From positions 1,674,001 to 1,738,000 of the forward strand of contig NZ_LBGV01000001.1 of NCBI RefSeq assembly GCF_001274635.1: a DNA stretch of 64,000 nucleotides, in the 5' to 3' direction. The position numbers were made by a program, and so were the translations under genes. The notes beneath the pieces were generated by a model. That model saw only the letters and a list, made by a program, of their open reading frames with translations. It was not told the DNA's origin and searched no databases. Source of the DNA: Persicobacter sp. CCB-QB2. GTDB lineage: Bacteria; Bacteroidota; Bacteroidia; Cytophagales; Cyclobacteriaceae. Shown one piece after another: positions 52,944 through 62,995 of the stretch; the first letter of the stretch is position 1, and every line of letters begins with the position of its first letter.

Positions 52944-54632
52944 TTACTCTACTAATATCCGCTCAGTATAGCTTTTCGCCTCCACCTGAACATGCACTAA
53001 ATATAGCTGCCCGGACCGAAGCATTCCATTGATTGGCAAATTAAGCTCTCCGGAATAATGCATTTCCTGATACAGTGTCCGCCCTGAGGTATCGGTAATC
53101 GTGATTTGTGCAGGTACCGGACTAGACGGTAAACGCATATGCAGCAAGCCATTTGTCACGGGGTTCGGGAATACCTTTACTTCCTGCAAGCCATAATCCG
53201 CTGACAAAGGAACGGCCGTCCTCAGAGGAGTACCGGTTTGAACGCTCACCAATTGCCATTGGGTCCAGTCACCGGAATAGCTGGTGGGGCGTTGCAATAG
53301 CGGCGAATAATCTACCTCTGATTCCGGGCGAAACCACATGCCCGTCTCCTTATTTTCCAGATAATAATAGCCTCCACTGGCCGCAACAGTTTTCCAACGA
53401 GTGAAATCCCCGTTATAACTATCCGGACGCTGAATAAGCACCGAGCCGTCTGTTTCATCCGTCGGGCGGAAATAGAAACCGGTATCCACATTTCTTAAAT
53501 GGAAATAGCCGTCCCCGGTATCGACTTTCTCCCACTGCGTCGGGCTACCACTCCAACTGGCTGGCACCAGTTGCAAAGGAGCTCCGTCGGTATTATTCCC
53601 GCAACGGATCTTTTTTCCTGTTTCCTTATTGATAATAAAGAACACTTCCTGTGCCTCCCCTTCCAGCTCCCAGACCCGGACCCAGTCAAACTTAGTACTT
53701 CGCTCCGCCCTGGTCTTATTGAAACCCATCGCCTCAGGCTCAATTTCCTTAATCCAGTCGTAAAAATTACTGGACATGATGAGTTTCAGAGGAGCGGTAA
53801 AAGGAACCGCAGGCGTAACGGATTTAATGAAATCCCCGTCAAGGAAAAAGTCCACTCGATTGCCATCCGGGTACCAATAAGCCCCGTAAATGTGGAAAGC
53901 ACTGGCATTGGTTCCACTCTCCAAATTCACCTTACCTCCTACGGTTTGCTGTTCTCCTGAATAACAATTCCAGGTAGTATGACGGTGGGTATTATAATGA
54001 AAAATCCGGTCCCATTTCGCATTCACTGCCCAGTCATCATTGGTCCATTCATCTCCCAGCTCTCCGGTCATCACGCCTACACATTCCTGTATATCCAGTT
54101 CTGATTTCTCCCCATTGTTAGGTAATTCGATACAAGGTTTAGATTCCGACATTAACCAAAAAGCAGCGGACATGGCCGTTTGGCTGGCCTGCATTCTGGC
54201 TTCCATATAATAGCCCGGCTTTGCCAGTGTTTTGCCGTATACATAGGCTCCGCCATATTTCCGGGCAGGCGGATTGGACTGGTCATCAGAAGGGGCATAT
54301 TGCGGGCTTGCAAACATTTTCGCTTCAATGCGCATTTGGCCGTTGGTCACCGTGGCATTTTCTTCCTGAAAGAGGGAGCGGGCTGAACCATACCATCCCC
54401 TATCCTGCCCGTTCCACAGGTACTCGGGATTAGCCGTCCACTTATTAGGATCTAATGTCCCTCCCGAAAACTCATCGGTCAAAGCCTCCACTTTCACCCA
54501 GCTTTGGCCGGTGGATTTGGGGTCATGTCCGGAAGTAAATACAGGCTCCGACTGCGCCCGGACTTCCGGACTAAAATGGAGGAAAAAGGCCACTAACAGG
54601 CTTGTACAGATTGGTAAAAAAATCTGTTTCAT
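52944..54632 (-). CDS. Secreted GH16 agarase/porphyranase with ricin-type domain
   Basis: A 562-residue T9SS cargo. A signal peptide is followed by a GH16 domain (about 30-335) with the intact catalytic motif ELDIQE, then a ricin-type beta-trefoil (about 340-465) with three repeats of the form Y.L.N..TG..FRP (FHLRNVDTGFYFRP, YYLENKETGMWFRP), and a C-terminal T9SS sorting domain (VKVFPNPVTNGLLHMRL). It most likely cleaves agar- or porphyran-type galactans outside the cell, with the trefoil binding carbohydrate. It shares the unusual ELDIQECVG motif with the smaller GH16 protein at 35136. Frame intact. Confidence 0.92.
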   Translation of the reverse strand: MKQIFLPICTSLLVAFFLHFSPEVRAQSEPVFTSGHDPKSTGQSWVKVEALTDEFSGGTLDPNKWTANPEYLWNGQDRGWYGSARSLFQEENATVTNGQMRIEAKMFASPQYAPSDDQSNPPARKYGGAYVYGKTLAKPGYYMEARMQASQTAMSAAFWLMSESKPCIELPNNGEKSELDIQECVGVMTGELGDEWTNDDWAVNAKWDRIFHYNTHRHTTWNCYSGEQQTVGGKVNLESGTNASAFHIYGAYWYPDGNRVDFFLDGDFIKSVTPAVPFTAPLKLIMSSNFYDWIKEIEPEAMGFNKTRAERSTKFDWVRVWELEGEAQEVFFIINKETGKKIRCGNNTDGAPLQLVPASWSGSPTQWEKVDTGDGYFHLRNVDTGFYFRPTDETDGSVLIQRPDSYNGDFTRWKTVAASGGYYYLENKETGMWFRPESEVDYSPLLQRPTSYSGDWTQWQLVSVQTGTPLRTAVPLSADYGLQEVKVFPNPVTNGLLHMRLPSSPVPAQITITDTSGRTLYQEMHYSGELNLPINGMLRSGQLYLVHVQVEAKSYTERILVE

Positions 54633-54931
54633 AAAATTTTACTTATTATGGGTTATACAAACAGCTGAAAAAATATTGATTCCATCTTCAGCTCATTAAT
54701 GCTGTCAAACATCCCTCTCCTGTTAGGAAAGGACATTGAAAACGCTTCATAACGATCTAATGGTATGTGAAATTTACCAGTAAGTTTTGGGGAGAACAGA
54801 ATAAACCAAGGCCTTAAGGAGGGGTAAATGTATAAGCATACAGGTTGTGATAGTGTCAAAAAATAAGACAGCTGACCCGTCTTGCGCTAACGGCATAATC
54901 AACAAAAATATCTTCGGTGCTAATTTTACCC

Positions 54932-55460
54932 TTATGGAGGATTTTATCACATTCCGCACTCACATCGGACCGGAAAAACTGCTGCTGCCGGAATTCAGCC
55001 ATGTTCAGATTTAGAATATGCCTTTCTCCTCATTTCTGCCATCCGTAACCGACACTGAGATTGTAAATGACTCCGAAATCTGTACCCCTTTCCTCAAAAG
55101 GTTATAATGATGATGTGTCAGGTCGTTTTTAACCGCTATTGATCAGGAATTAAAATGGTTCACAAAACCCCTTGGACTAAGTAGTTTTGTTCAAAGCAGA
55201 AAATCGACTACCGGTTATACTGTGGAAGTTTCACCTTCCCCGCATGCAGGGAGGATGATGACAAAGGAGACCTGATTCCGGCTCCTCCGAATAATAAGGG
55301 GTATGACTGGTTCGCTAAAAAATTTTTGAGTTAGCCGCTTTTTCCCTTTCCAGAATTTCAAATATACGTCAATTTAACCGCTTTAGGTGGTACACTTACC
55401 TATTCCACCAGGGATGGATTGGAATTTGAAAAACACCCTAGCCACTATGTTATTAAGCTG
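54932..55460 (+). pseudogene. Decayed gene, unrecognised
   Basis: Between two T9SS genes the plus strand contains several protein-like pieces in different frames: MEDFITFRTHIGPEKLLLPE (from 54932), a piece ending WFTKPLGLSSFVQSRKSTTG (about 55134-55264), IPAPPNNKGYDWFAKKFLS (to 55334), and FQIYVNLTALGGTLTYSTRD (about 55353-55430). Together they suggest one old gene of 150-200 residues with several stops and frame changes. The end runs into a reversed repeat A copy. Family unknown. Confidence 0.35.
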
Positions 55461-55553
55461 ATTCCTTGGAAAAAACTCGAAAGAGAGAATTATTCCTTCC
55501 TATTTCTCTCCGTGCACCTAAGGGAGAATGAAAGCATGCATAATTCGGATGAT
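55370..55553 (-). repeat. MITE-like repeat family A, reversed partial copy
   Basis: Read on the minus strand from 55553, the sequence CCGAATTATGCATGCTTTCA and then GGAAGGAATAATTC and TTTCGAGTTTTTTCCAAGGA match the left end and interior of family A. The other end is not recognisable, so it is truncated or strongly diverged. It is the only copy in this orientation. Confidence 0.55.
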
Positions 55554-55562
55554 GTAAATAAC

Positions 55563-55590
55563 AAAAAAAGCCGATCCTCAAGACCGGCTT
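55563..55590 (-). terminator. Rho-independent terminator after the 2425-aa protease gene
   Basis: On the minus strand AAGCCGGTC and GATCGGCTT form a stem (with one mismatch) followed by seven T (A run on plus at 55563-55569). It lies 65 bp after the protease stop. Confidence 0.75.
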
Positions 55591-55654
55591 CACTAACAGC
55601 AATTACGAAGGTAACTGTATCTAAACTATCATTAAATTATACTCCTCCACTGAA

Positions 55655-58600
55655 TTATTGCTTCAGGATTTTAAAATGATTCACTTTTTGCCCCTGAATA
55701 ATGGTTAAAATATAACTACCCGACGATAAGGGGGCTAAAGACAAGGCACTACGATCACGGTTGGTCCCTTTCATCTGCGAACGACCTGCCATATCCCGAA
55801 TTCTCCATTCAAAGGCACCTGATACTTCCACATTCAGTTGATCTACTACCGGATTTGGGTAGATCCGGGCAAAGCTTATCTGAGGCTTCACCTGAAGGAC
55901 GTGTTCGTCAATTTCCAACTGATAGGTTTTATAAGTCTGCCCATCCTCCGCCAAAACGTGAAGACTTTCCACTTCTGAAAAATTGATAATCGTTTCACCG
56001 GATAAAACTTCTGCATCATCCAGCATTAAACTGGCAGCCTCTGAAACTTCAAAGGAAGGAATTAATTGTAAAGGTGCGCCCAAAAGGGACTTAAGGTCCA
56101 TTTTGATTTTACCTTCTTCCACTTCTGCTTCCACATCTTCTTGCAAGGCATCATTATATTGTGCCTGCAAAGCAAATCGCAATAAGTCAGCTGCTTCACT
56201 CAGGAAGAACTTCACCTTTAAGGTAAAGGAATTTTCCTGCTGCCCATCTTCAGAAATGATATTAAAGCCATCAAAATGATTAAAATCAAAAGGATGTTCA
56301 TCAGATGGATATGACAATCCTTTATAGAATAATTCAGCACCTTCAGACATGGTAAAGTAAGGATATAAGGATTCAAACTGACCAAGAGAGGAAAGGTCAA
56401 GCTGGACTTCATTGCCCTCAATCTGAGCCTGAATCGGGCTTTCCAGTTCCGATTGTCCCTCGGCAGCAATTCCAAAAGTAAATAGATCAGCGGCTGAATT
56501 TTGAGCATAATTCACAAAGACAATGTATTCTAAATACATTTCTTTGAGATCATCATATACCGTATAAATTACAGGGGCACTAAAGTCTACAATATTCTTC
56601 GACGATTGCTGAAGCTTCCCATTTACCAAAACCTGTTTATACTCACTTATATCAAAAGCAGGCACTAAACTCTTCGGACTTATACCTTCCGGTAATTCCA
56701 AATAAATACTCTGTCCTGAAATTTCGCCAATAATATCCTGATCCAATATCGGATTATCCATTACCAAAAGGTCAAAACGCTTAAATTCATTAGAAAAATC
56801 GCCCTTAAAAATATGCATAGCCCAATTATCAGAAGCAGGTAAATTTCCATCTCCCCGATTAAAGGGTACCGACGCCAACCGAGCACTTTCACCTGCTAGC
56901 GCCATGGTAGAAGAAGGCTCCAGTGTTGAAATCCATTCTGATGACCTAAATCCTATATTCCCATAAAAATCTAGAAAGATAAAATTATCCTTTAGTCTGT
57001 TCAGATTAACCGTTTGACCCGACTGAACAAGACCAGAGCTCCGATCGATGAACTTCCCATCGTTCCCCAATTTAAAATCAAGGCGAACACTTTCTTCAGC
57101 AACTTCTTCCGGCAAATAAATCAAAATATTTCCCTTTTCATGGTCAATGGTAGTATGATAAGCCCCCTCAATCTGGAAGGACCTTGGGTGCTGGGTAGCC
57201 CGTATGTAAGATTCGCTGGCAACATGCGTCATTCCGACCAACTGTCGTCCATCCAGCTCAGCAAAATCTTTTAATACCTCAAGCTTTGGTTTTGGACCCT
57301 GTTCATTTAATCGGAATACACGATTGACAACATCTTCCCCGGCCGCCGTCTGTACCACTTCATTGCCATAGATGTACAAATGACCATCCTTTCGATCAAA
57401 ATAAACTCCCTGGCTGGAAAGCAAATTTCTTTCTAAAACACAATACGTTTTTGCTTCATTTAGAAATCCTCCATTTCCATCCGGGCTATAAGTCACAATT
57501 TCATTGTTGATCGCATCGAGCAAATAGAGTGTACCGTCCATATCAACATCCATTCCGGCATAACGAGCCCCCGCATTCATTTGAAGGTTGGCAATCAATA
57601 ATTCAGGTGCCCCATCACTAGTGTTAATCCTGTACATGGTGTACTTACCTGCTGATGATCCTATTGCGTATAGCTGGTCACACTTTGGACTATAGGCAAT
57701 TTCAAAGAGGTTTAAATCTTTAAATGCCAGGGAATCTTCGGCCAATCGTATTACAGCTCCATTATAGGGGTCAATTTCAAAAATCATAGGAGCCGCCAAA
57801 TAAGTCCGTTCGGACAAACCATATAGCTTTGGTTGTACATTTGGCCTGAAATTACTCGCCCAAGTGGTTGAAATAATTTTAGACTTGGCATCAAACAGCT
57901 TCAGGCGATCTCTTTTCAGGGGCTCTTTTCTATCCCATCTAAACAGGATTCCTCCATTAGAGGCTAACAGATAGTTTTTTTGGCTTTTGGAAAGTACTTT
58001 CAAAGACGCCGAAGCGGAATTATTGTCTAAATAGCCATCTTCCTCATTCAAAACTGTTGCCAACAAGGTCATGCTTTTCCCTCCACTCCACTTAAAATTT
58101 TCCGAAGGAATTTGAAAAGCCGTTTCATAAAACATCTCCATGGTGATATCCTTAAGGGTATCATCAAAATAATAAAAGGAATAATCATCATTATGATTTC
58201 TACCCAACTCATCGAAAAGTTGCAGTACGATATCTACATCTTCTTCCGGCTGAATGGTCTGCATCAGTCCGATTTTCACCTCCAGATTTTCGTCTTGAAA
58301 AGTGCTGTGTTTCGTACTTAAATAATCCAGACGAATGTCATGGTTGTAAGGCGTCCCTCGCAAATCGATACGATAGTCATTTGCCACTTCCCCTGAAAAA
58401 TATTCACTCATTGCGGCTATTCTCATCACTTTCACCCCAGTAGCACCGCCAATTTTTTCCGGTTCCAAATAGCCATAGTAGCGATGGTCATAATCATGGT
58501 CCTGATACATGCGCATTTTTTCTTCCATAGAAAAATAGCCATCCTCATTCCAGTCTACAAAAACTACCGGCTTCATGGCTCCTGCCAGATATCCATCCAA

Positions 58601-61600
58601 AATCACCTCCAGCTCTTTTTTCTGCCCATATTCCAGATGGAACATCCGATCGGAAAAATCCTGATAGCCATACTGATCATTGGTAAACTCCTGGTCTGGC
58701 TGGCCGCCATTTTCATTAAAATAGAAATCACCAATACTGGCTTTGGCAATATACACTTCCTCCAAAGTTTCTGGTGCCGGATCATTTTCCATTTTCAACA
58801 CGAAAGTTTTACGGTTATTTTCCGGCACTTCATCCTCTACCATCAATTCCACCATAATTTCATATTCCTCGCCCGGGCTCAGCGCTGGAAGCAAATCATC
58901 CATAAAGGTAAAGCTCGTGGTTCTATTATAATCCAAACCTGCTGATCTTGCGAAATGCGCTTCGCCTTTTTGTACCCCATCAACAAAATATCGGGCATCA
59001 AATTCATATAAATTTTCACTACCACTTACTCCCAAAGTAAATGATACCCGGTATTTGTTTTCTAGAGTAGACTGATAATCATAAAACCACTCTCCGGCCC
59101 GCACAGATTCTACCGAGAAGTCCTTTGTATACATGGGAGGAACCTCGGTCGCTTTGATCACAAATCCCTGAGCAGTTTCCTGTCGCTCCTCCGATAGTTC
59201 AGCGGAGATAAAAATGATGGTCATTTGACCACTGGGAGTGGTAGAAACCACCTGCTGCCCCAGTTCAAAGTCCTGCCCTCCAACATAATCCAATACAATA
59301 TGCTCCTCATATATGCCGTATCGAGCACCATCCAGAATAATCAGTCGGTCACCTTCTGCCAAGTCCAGTTCCTGAACCTCCAGCATGATACGTTTCCCTT
59401 GATTTTTTGGAGCCACTGGGTAGCCTGCCGCATGGCCGGCATCATAATTATAAATCCTGCCTCCTAAATCAGTAATATATAACTCCTGGTTAACTTTCGG
59501 ACTCAAAAGACTTCCAAGAAAATCTTTCACCCCCAATCTGAAATAGTCTCCATAGCGATCCACGGGGCCATAAGTTTCACTTACTGTCCCCAAATTGGAA
59601 GTGACGGAATATCGAATCTGATATGATTCGTCTACCGTTTCCATGTTTACGGGCCTACGGAATTTATGATGATAACCAAAGCCCGGCATAATCACCTGAT
59701 GCACCATTTCATTGTAAGAACTCACCACATTCTCCTGCCGATCCAATAACTCCCATTTAAAATCCAGACTCATGGCAGCCATATCTCCCCAGTTGGTAAT
59801 TTGCATCTCTACCTCCTGACTACTTTCTCCCGGGCCGGAAACCAATCGGGTGAAATCCTCAATTTTAAGGTTATTACCCCCTACAAAATCCTCCAGGATA
59901 ATATTATCTATTTTCACCTCAGCACCATAGTAATCTCCCCCGTCGGTGGCACGCATTGAACGGCAAATAGCCTCAAAACCAATTTCAACTTCCTGCCCTT
60001 TATAAGCCATTAAACTAAAAACTGGTTGTTCGATCTTGAGTACCGATCTAAAATTAGGATTCATCTCCGGCCAGGCCTCATAATCAGCAAAAGACTGTCG
60101 ATGGAAATAACTTTGGCCCAAAGTATTACTCAATGGGTTACCGTTCACCGTCAAACGGAAATAGGTGGCATCCGCATAGGCGGATAACAATAGCAAATCA
60201 AACTTCACCACCGGATTATTGATTTTCTCGGGTACTTTGACTTTTAGCACCGCCTTGCTCAGGAAGGCCTGGTTATTTTCAAAGGCTTTTTTCGCATTCA
60301 GTACCTGATTCTCCAAATCGCCGATTTCCGTTGCCCCCACCCAGGCCTCATTTCCAATGGAAGAATTTCCGGTAAGTAGAAGGATCTTGCTATTGAAAAC
60401 TTCAGGGTCTTGAGCGCCATACAATGCCTGAGCAAAAGGGCCATTTTTTGCATTGCCCAAACCCTGAAAGTAGGGGCGATGCTCCTCGGATTCAAAGTCC
60501 ATCGAAATTGGCCAACTAAGCGTGGTCATAGGTGCCGCATCTTCCACCTGAATGGCCAAAGAGCGAAGGCCTTTAATACCGTTAGATTCTTGTATGGCTC
60601 GCACTGCAAACCAATCCCCGGAAGTAACTTCTTCCAGGCTCAGGCTGAACTTGTCAAAAGCCACCTTCTTATATAACTGAAAGCTATCGGTTTCATATTT
60701 TAATACTTCATAATGACTGGCTCCGCGGATCATTTCCCAGGAAAGCACAGGTTTGCCTTCCTCCCGAATTACCTGTAGTTCCTGCACTCTGCCCATAATG
60801 GTTCCGGAAACCTCCCGAACCTCTCCTGCCTGCACCAACCGTAAATGCATCTGATCACTCACCACATCAGGAAGCACAGCAATGGCCTGCATTTGTCCTG
60901 CAGCAGCCTCTGCTAATAACTCATAATCTTCCCCATTAGCAGAAAAATACAACTTTGTTGGAGCATCATGATTAGTAGAATTCCAACGGAAAAAGGTATT
61001 TGCTCCGGAAGTAAGATTTTCCCCTTCAAAAGGATACACCCAATTCAAGCCACTTTCCACATAATCCATATTAACATAGAATTCCTGAGGACCTTCCGGA
61101 ACGCTATATCCTTTCACCTTAATGGTGTATTGCCCCGGAGCGGGTTGTTGGAGTACTACTTGCTCGATATTATTTATTCTGTCTACACCGGCTTTGGCCT
61201 CAAAATCCGGATTCAGCGGATCCAGCACCAATGGTAGTTGAATTCCTGATGGACCATGGATCTCCAAATCCAGGTCATTCACCAAAGGGTTGCCCAATGT
61301 GGGAATGGAAGCAGGGTCAAGCCAACTCAGCATAATTTTAGCCTCTAATAGGCCTGAAGGAATCGTAAACCGATAAGTCCACTCTTCCCCCTGCTCTACG
61401 GCACCTTGCTCAAAACGGCCGAACTCAATACTCTTCAGCGCCTTTTCTACATTAATTTCTCCAAAACCGGAATAAAAATCTGGTCCCGGCTGGGCAATAT
61501 CATGAGCCGTATTACAAATCAACCCCTTGATGAGAGCAGAAGCAGGCTGCTCCCCATATTGCTGCTTATAGTATTCCATTAAAATGGCAGCACCTCCGGA

Positions 61601-62932
61601 TACCAATGGGCAAGCCATGGAGGTGCCCGTCGCTGGAGCATACTTATCGTATAAGTGTAAAGACCACACATTAGTCCCCAATGCGGCTACATGTGGCACC
61701 AGCATACCATGATGCCCCGGCCCATAGGAACTCGACCAATTCAAGGCACGCGTATAATCCAAATTGGCTACCGAGAGCATATTTTTGGAAGAGTTGGAAA
61801 CCGTGGAATAAGTTTCACTGCCCGCCTGGTCCTTCTGTCGATTACTATTCCCACAGGCGAATACATGTAATAAATCCGCATAATCATTCGCCACCTGATC
61901 AAGGCCGTATTCCGTTGGACCATAAGGAAATTTGACCCCTAGTGGGTTGTTATAACCATAAGAATTTTGGGTAATCTTTATTTCCTTTTCTTTGGCGGAT
62001 ATTGCCATCTCTTCAAATTCACGCAAGCCATTACGACCTACATTAAAATTCCAGCTTTCCACTTTTGCCCCAGGCGCCATTCCTTCAAATGCCGGATTAA
62101 TCACCCCTGCACCAGCCATAATACCGGTAACATGCATTCCATGAAAATTGGTATGATCTTCCAACTCATTCGCATTTACGCGGGAGCCCAGATCAGTATG
62201 ATCCGTCACATTGGTATCCCATACCCCAATATTTATCCCGGTTCCTCTGAGCCCTCCGTAATTCCTTTTGCCATTCATAATTCCGGACATTTTCTGTCCG
62301 GTGATATCCAAAGACTTTCTTTCAGGAGTAAGGGGCATCAGGGTCGTCAGCCAATCAATTGAAGCGATTTGATCCAATTGATTTTCATAAAAACTAATCT
62401 CATATAAGTCAAAGCCCTTCAGTCGCTTGACCTTTTGAACGCCCATCTCTTTAAAGGTGGACAAAACCTGCGCTTCCGGAACGTCTTTAATCACATGCAC
62501 CATTCCCTTTTTCACAAGGTCAAAGGTGTTGGTTTTGAGAGAATCATTCAGAAACTGAGGCGCCACTTTTCGAAGCTGATTACTTTCAAAAGCCGTTCTA
62601 ATATTTTTGTTAGTGTAAGAAGAGCGGAATTGGGCACTGCTCAATTGAACGTAATAGGCATTACCACCAATATAGTTCTTCAGGGAAATGCCATTGGCGG
62701 CTAATTCAACCTTTTCCGCCTGAGTGGGTGGCGTGAAAAATTGCATGACAATATACTGCGGTTCCCCCACTGCCTGTCTGGTATTGGCCTTTTGTTGGAG
62801 AAAATCCATGCCGGTAGCCTCCGGTATGAAATGCTGACCCGGTCGGTCAATAGAAAACTGGGCCTGTCCCATGGCATTGCACGTTATCAAAAGACAATAC
62901 AATGCCAGGACAAATCTGAAAAGATGTGCCAT
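55655..62932 (-). CDS. Giant T9SS-secreted subtilisin-like protease, 2425 residues
   Basis: After a signal peptide (LALYCLLITCNAMGQ) there is an N-terminal propeptide-like region (residues about 50-205), then an S8 subtilase domain with D239 in WDTNVTD, H264 in HGMHVTG and S438 in GTSMACP. Downstream lie a P-domain-like beta region (about 495-625), a jellyroll/adhesin-type region, a GEVED-type domain about 1390-1500 (VVFVDWNEDGYFS), a beta-propeller-like stretch about 1690-1900, three cadherin-like/DUF5018-style modules near the end, and a T9SS sorting domain (RIYPNPVVDQLNVEVSG). Likely a surface or released protease that degrades large protein substrates. It starts 63 bp after the stop of the TrmB-type regulator and is probably under its control. 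The 7.3-kb frame is intact. Confidence 0.92.
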   Translation of the reverse strand: MAHLFRFVLALYCLLITCNAMGQAQFSIDRPGQHFIPEATGMDFLQQKANTRQAVGEPQYIVMQFFTPPTQAEKVELAANGISLKNYIGGNAYYVQLSSAQFRSSYTNKNIRTAFESNQLRKVAPQFLNDSLKTNTFDLVKKGMVHVIKDVPEAQVLSTFKEMGVQKVKRLKGFDLYEISFYENQLDQIASIDWLTTLMPLTPERKSLDITGQKMSGIMNGKRNYGGLRGTGINIGVWDTNVTDHTDLGSRVNANELEDHTNFHGMHVTGIMAGAGVINPAFEGMAPGAKVESWNFNVGRNGLREFEEMAISAKEKEIKITQNSYGYNNPLGVKFPYGPTEYGLDQVANDYADLLHVFACGNSNRQKDQAGSETYSTVSNSSKNMLSVANLDYTRALNWSSSYGPGHHGMLVPHVAALGTNVWSLHLYDKYAPATGTSMACPLVSGGAAILMEYYKQQYGEQPASALIKGLICNTAHDIAQPGPDFYSGFGEINVEKALKSIEFGRFEQGAVEQGEEWTYRFTIPSGLLEAKIMLSWLDPASIPTLGNPLVNDLDLEIHGPSGIQLPLVLDPLNPDFEAKAGVDRINNIEQVVLQQPAPGQYTIKVKGYSVPEGPQEFYVNMDYVESGLNWVYPFEGENLTSGANTFFRWNSTNHDAPTKLYFSANGEDYELLAEAAAGQMQAIAVLPDVVSDQMHLRLVQAGEVREVSGTIMGRVQELQVIREEGKPVLSWEMIRGASHYEVLKYETDSFQLYKKVAFDKFSLSLEEVTSGDWFAVRAIQESNGIKGLRSLAIQVEDAAPMTTLSWPISMDFESEEHRPYFQGLGNAKNGPFAQALYGAQDPEVFNSKILLLTGNSSIGNEAWVGATEIGDLENQVLNAKKAFENNQAFLSKAVLKVKVPEKINNPVVKFDLLLLSAYADATYFRLTVNGNPLSNTLGQSYFHRQSFADYEAWPEMNPNFRSVLKIEQPVFSLMAYKGQEVEIGFEAICRSMRATDGGDYYGAEVKIDNIILEDFVGGNNLKIEDFTRLVSGPGESSQEVEMQITNWGDMAAMSLDFKWELLDRQENVVSSYNEMVHQVIMPGFGYHHKFRRPVNMETVDESYQIRYSVTSNLGTVSETYGPVDRYGDYFRLGVKDFLGSLLSPKVNQELYITDLGGRIYNYDAGHAAGYPVAPKNQGKRIMLEVQELDLAEGDRLIILDGARYGIYEEHIVLDYVGGQDFELGQQVVSTTPSGQMTIIFISAELSEERQETAQGFVIKATEVPPMYTKDFSVESVRAGEWFYDYQSTLENKYRVSFTLGVSGSENLYEFDARYFVDGVQKGEAHFARSAGLDYNRTTSFTFMDDLLPALSPGEEYEIMVELMVEDEVPENNRKTFVLKMENDPAPETLEEVYIAKASIGDFYFNENGGQPDQEFTNDQYGYQDFSDRMFHLEYGQKKELEVILDGYLAGAMKPVVFVDWNEDGYFSMEEKMRMYQDHDYDHRYYGYLEPEKIGGATGVKVMRIAAMSEYFSGEVANDYRIDLRGTPYNHDIRLDYLSTKHSTFQDENLEVKIGLMQTIQPEEDVDIVLQLFDELGRNHNDDYSFYYFDDTLKDITMEMFYETAFQIPSENFKWSGGKSMTLLATVLNEEDGYLDNNSASASLKVLSKSQKNYLLASNGGILFRWDRKEPLKRDRLKLFDAKSKIISTTWASNFRPNVQPKLYGLSERTYLAAPMIFEIDPYNGAVIRLAEDSLAFKDLNLFEIAYSPKCDQLYAIGSSAGKYTMYRINTSDGAPELLIANLQMNAGARYAGMDVDMDGTLYLLDAINNEIVTYSPDGNGGFLNEAKTYCVLERNLLSSQGVYFDRKDGHLYIYGNEVVQTAAGEDVVNRVFRLNEQGPKPKLEVLKDFAELDGRQLVGMTHVASESYIRATQHPRSFQIEGAYHTTIDHEKGNILIYLPEEVAEESVRLDFKLGNDGKFIDRSSGLVQSGQTVNLNRLKDNFIFLDFYGNIGFRSSEWISTLEPSSTMALAGESARLASVPFNRGDGNLPASDNWAMHIFKGDFSNEFKRFDLLVMDNPILDQDIIGEISGQSIYLELPEGISPKSLVPAFDISEYKQVLVNGKLQQSSKNIVDFSAPVIYTVYDDLKEMYLEYIVFVNYAQNSAADLFTFGIAAEGQSELESPIQAQIEGNEVQLDLSSLGQFESLYPYFTMSEGAELFYKGLSYPSDEHPFDFNHFDGFNIISEDGQQENSFTLKVKFFLSEAADLLRFALQAQYNDALQEDVEAEVEEGKIKMDLKSLLGAPLQLIPSFEVSEAASLMLDDAEVLSGETIINFSEVESLHVLAEDGQTYKTYQLEIDEHVLQVKPQISFARIYPNPVVDQLNVEVSGAFEWRIRDMAGRSQMKGTNRDRSALSLAPLSSGSYILTIIQGQKVNHFKILKQ

Positions 62933-62995
62933 AAGTAGTAAGTAAATGGTTAAAATTAGGATATTATAATTCTGACTATTTCAGAATATTAGGCA

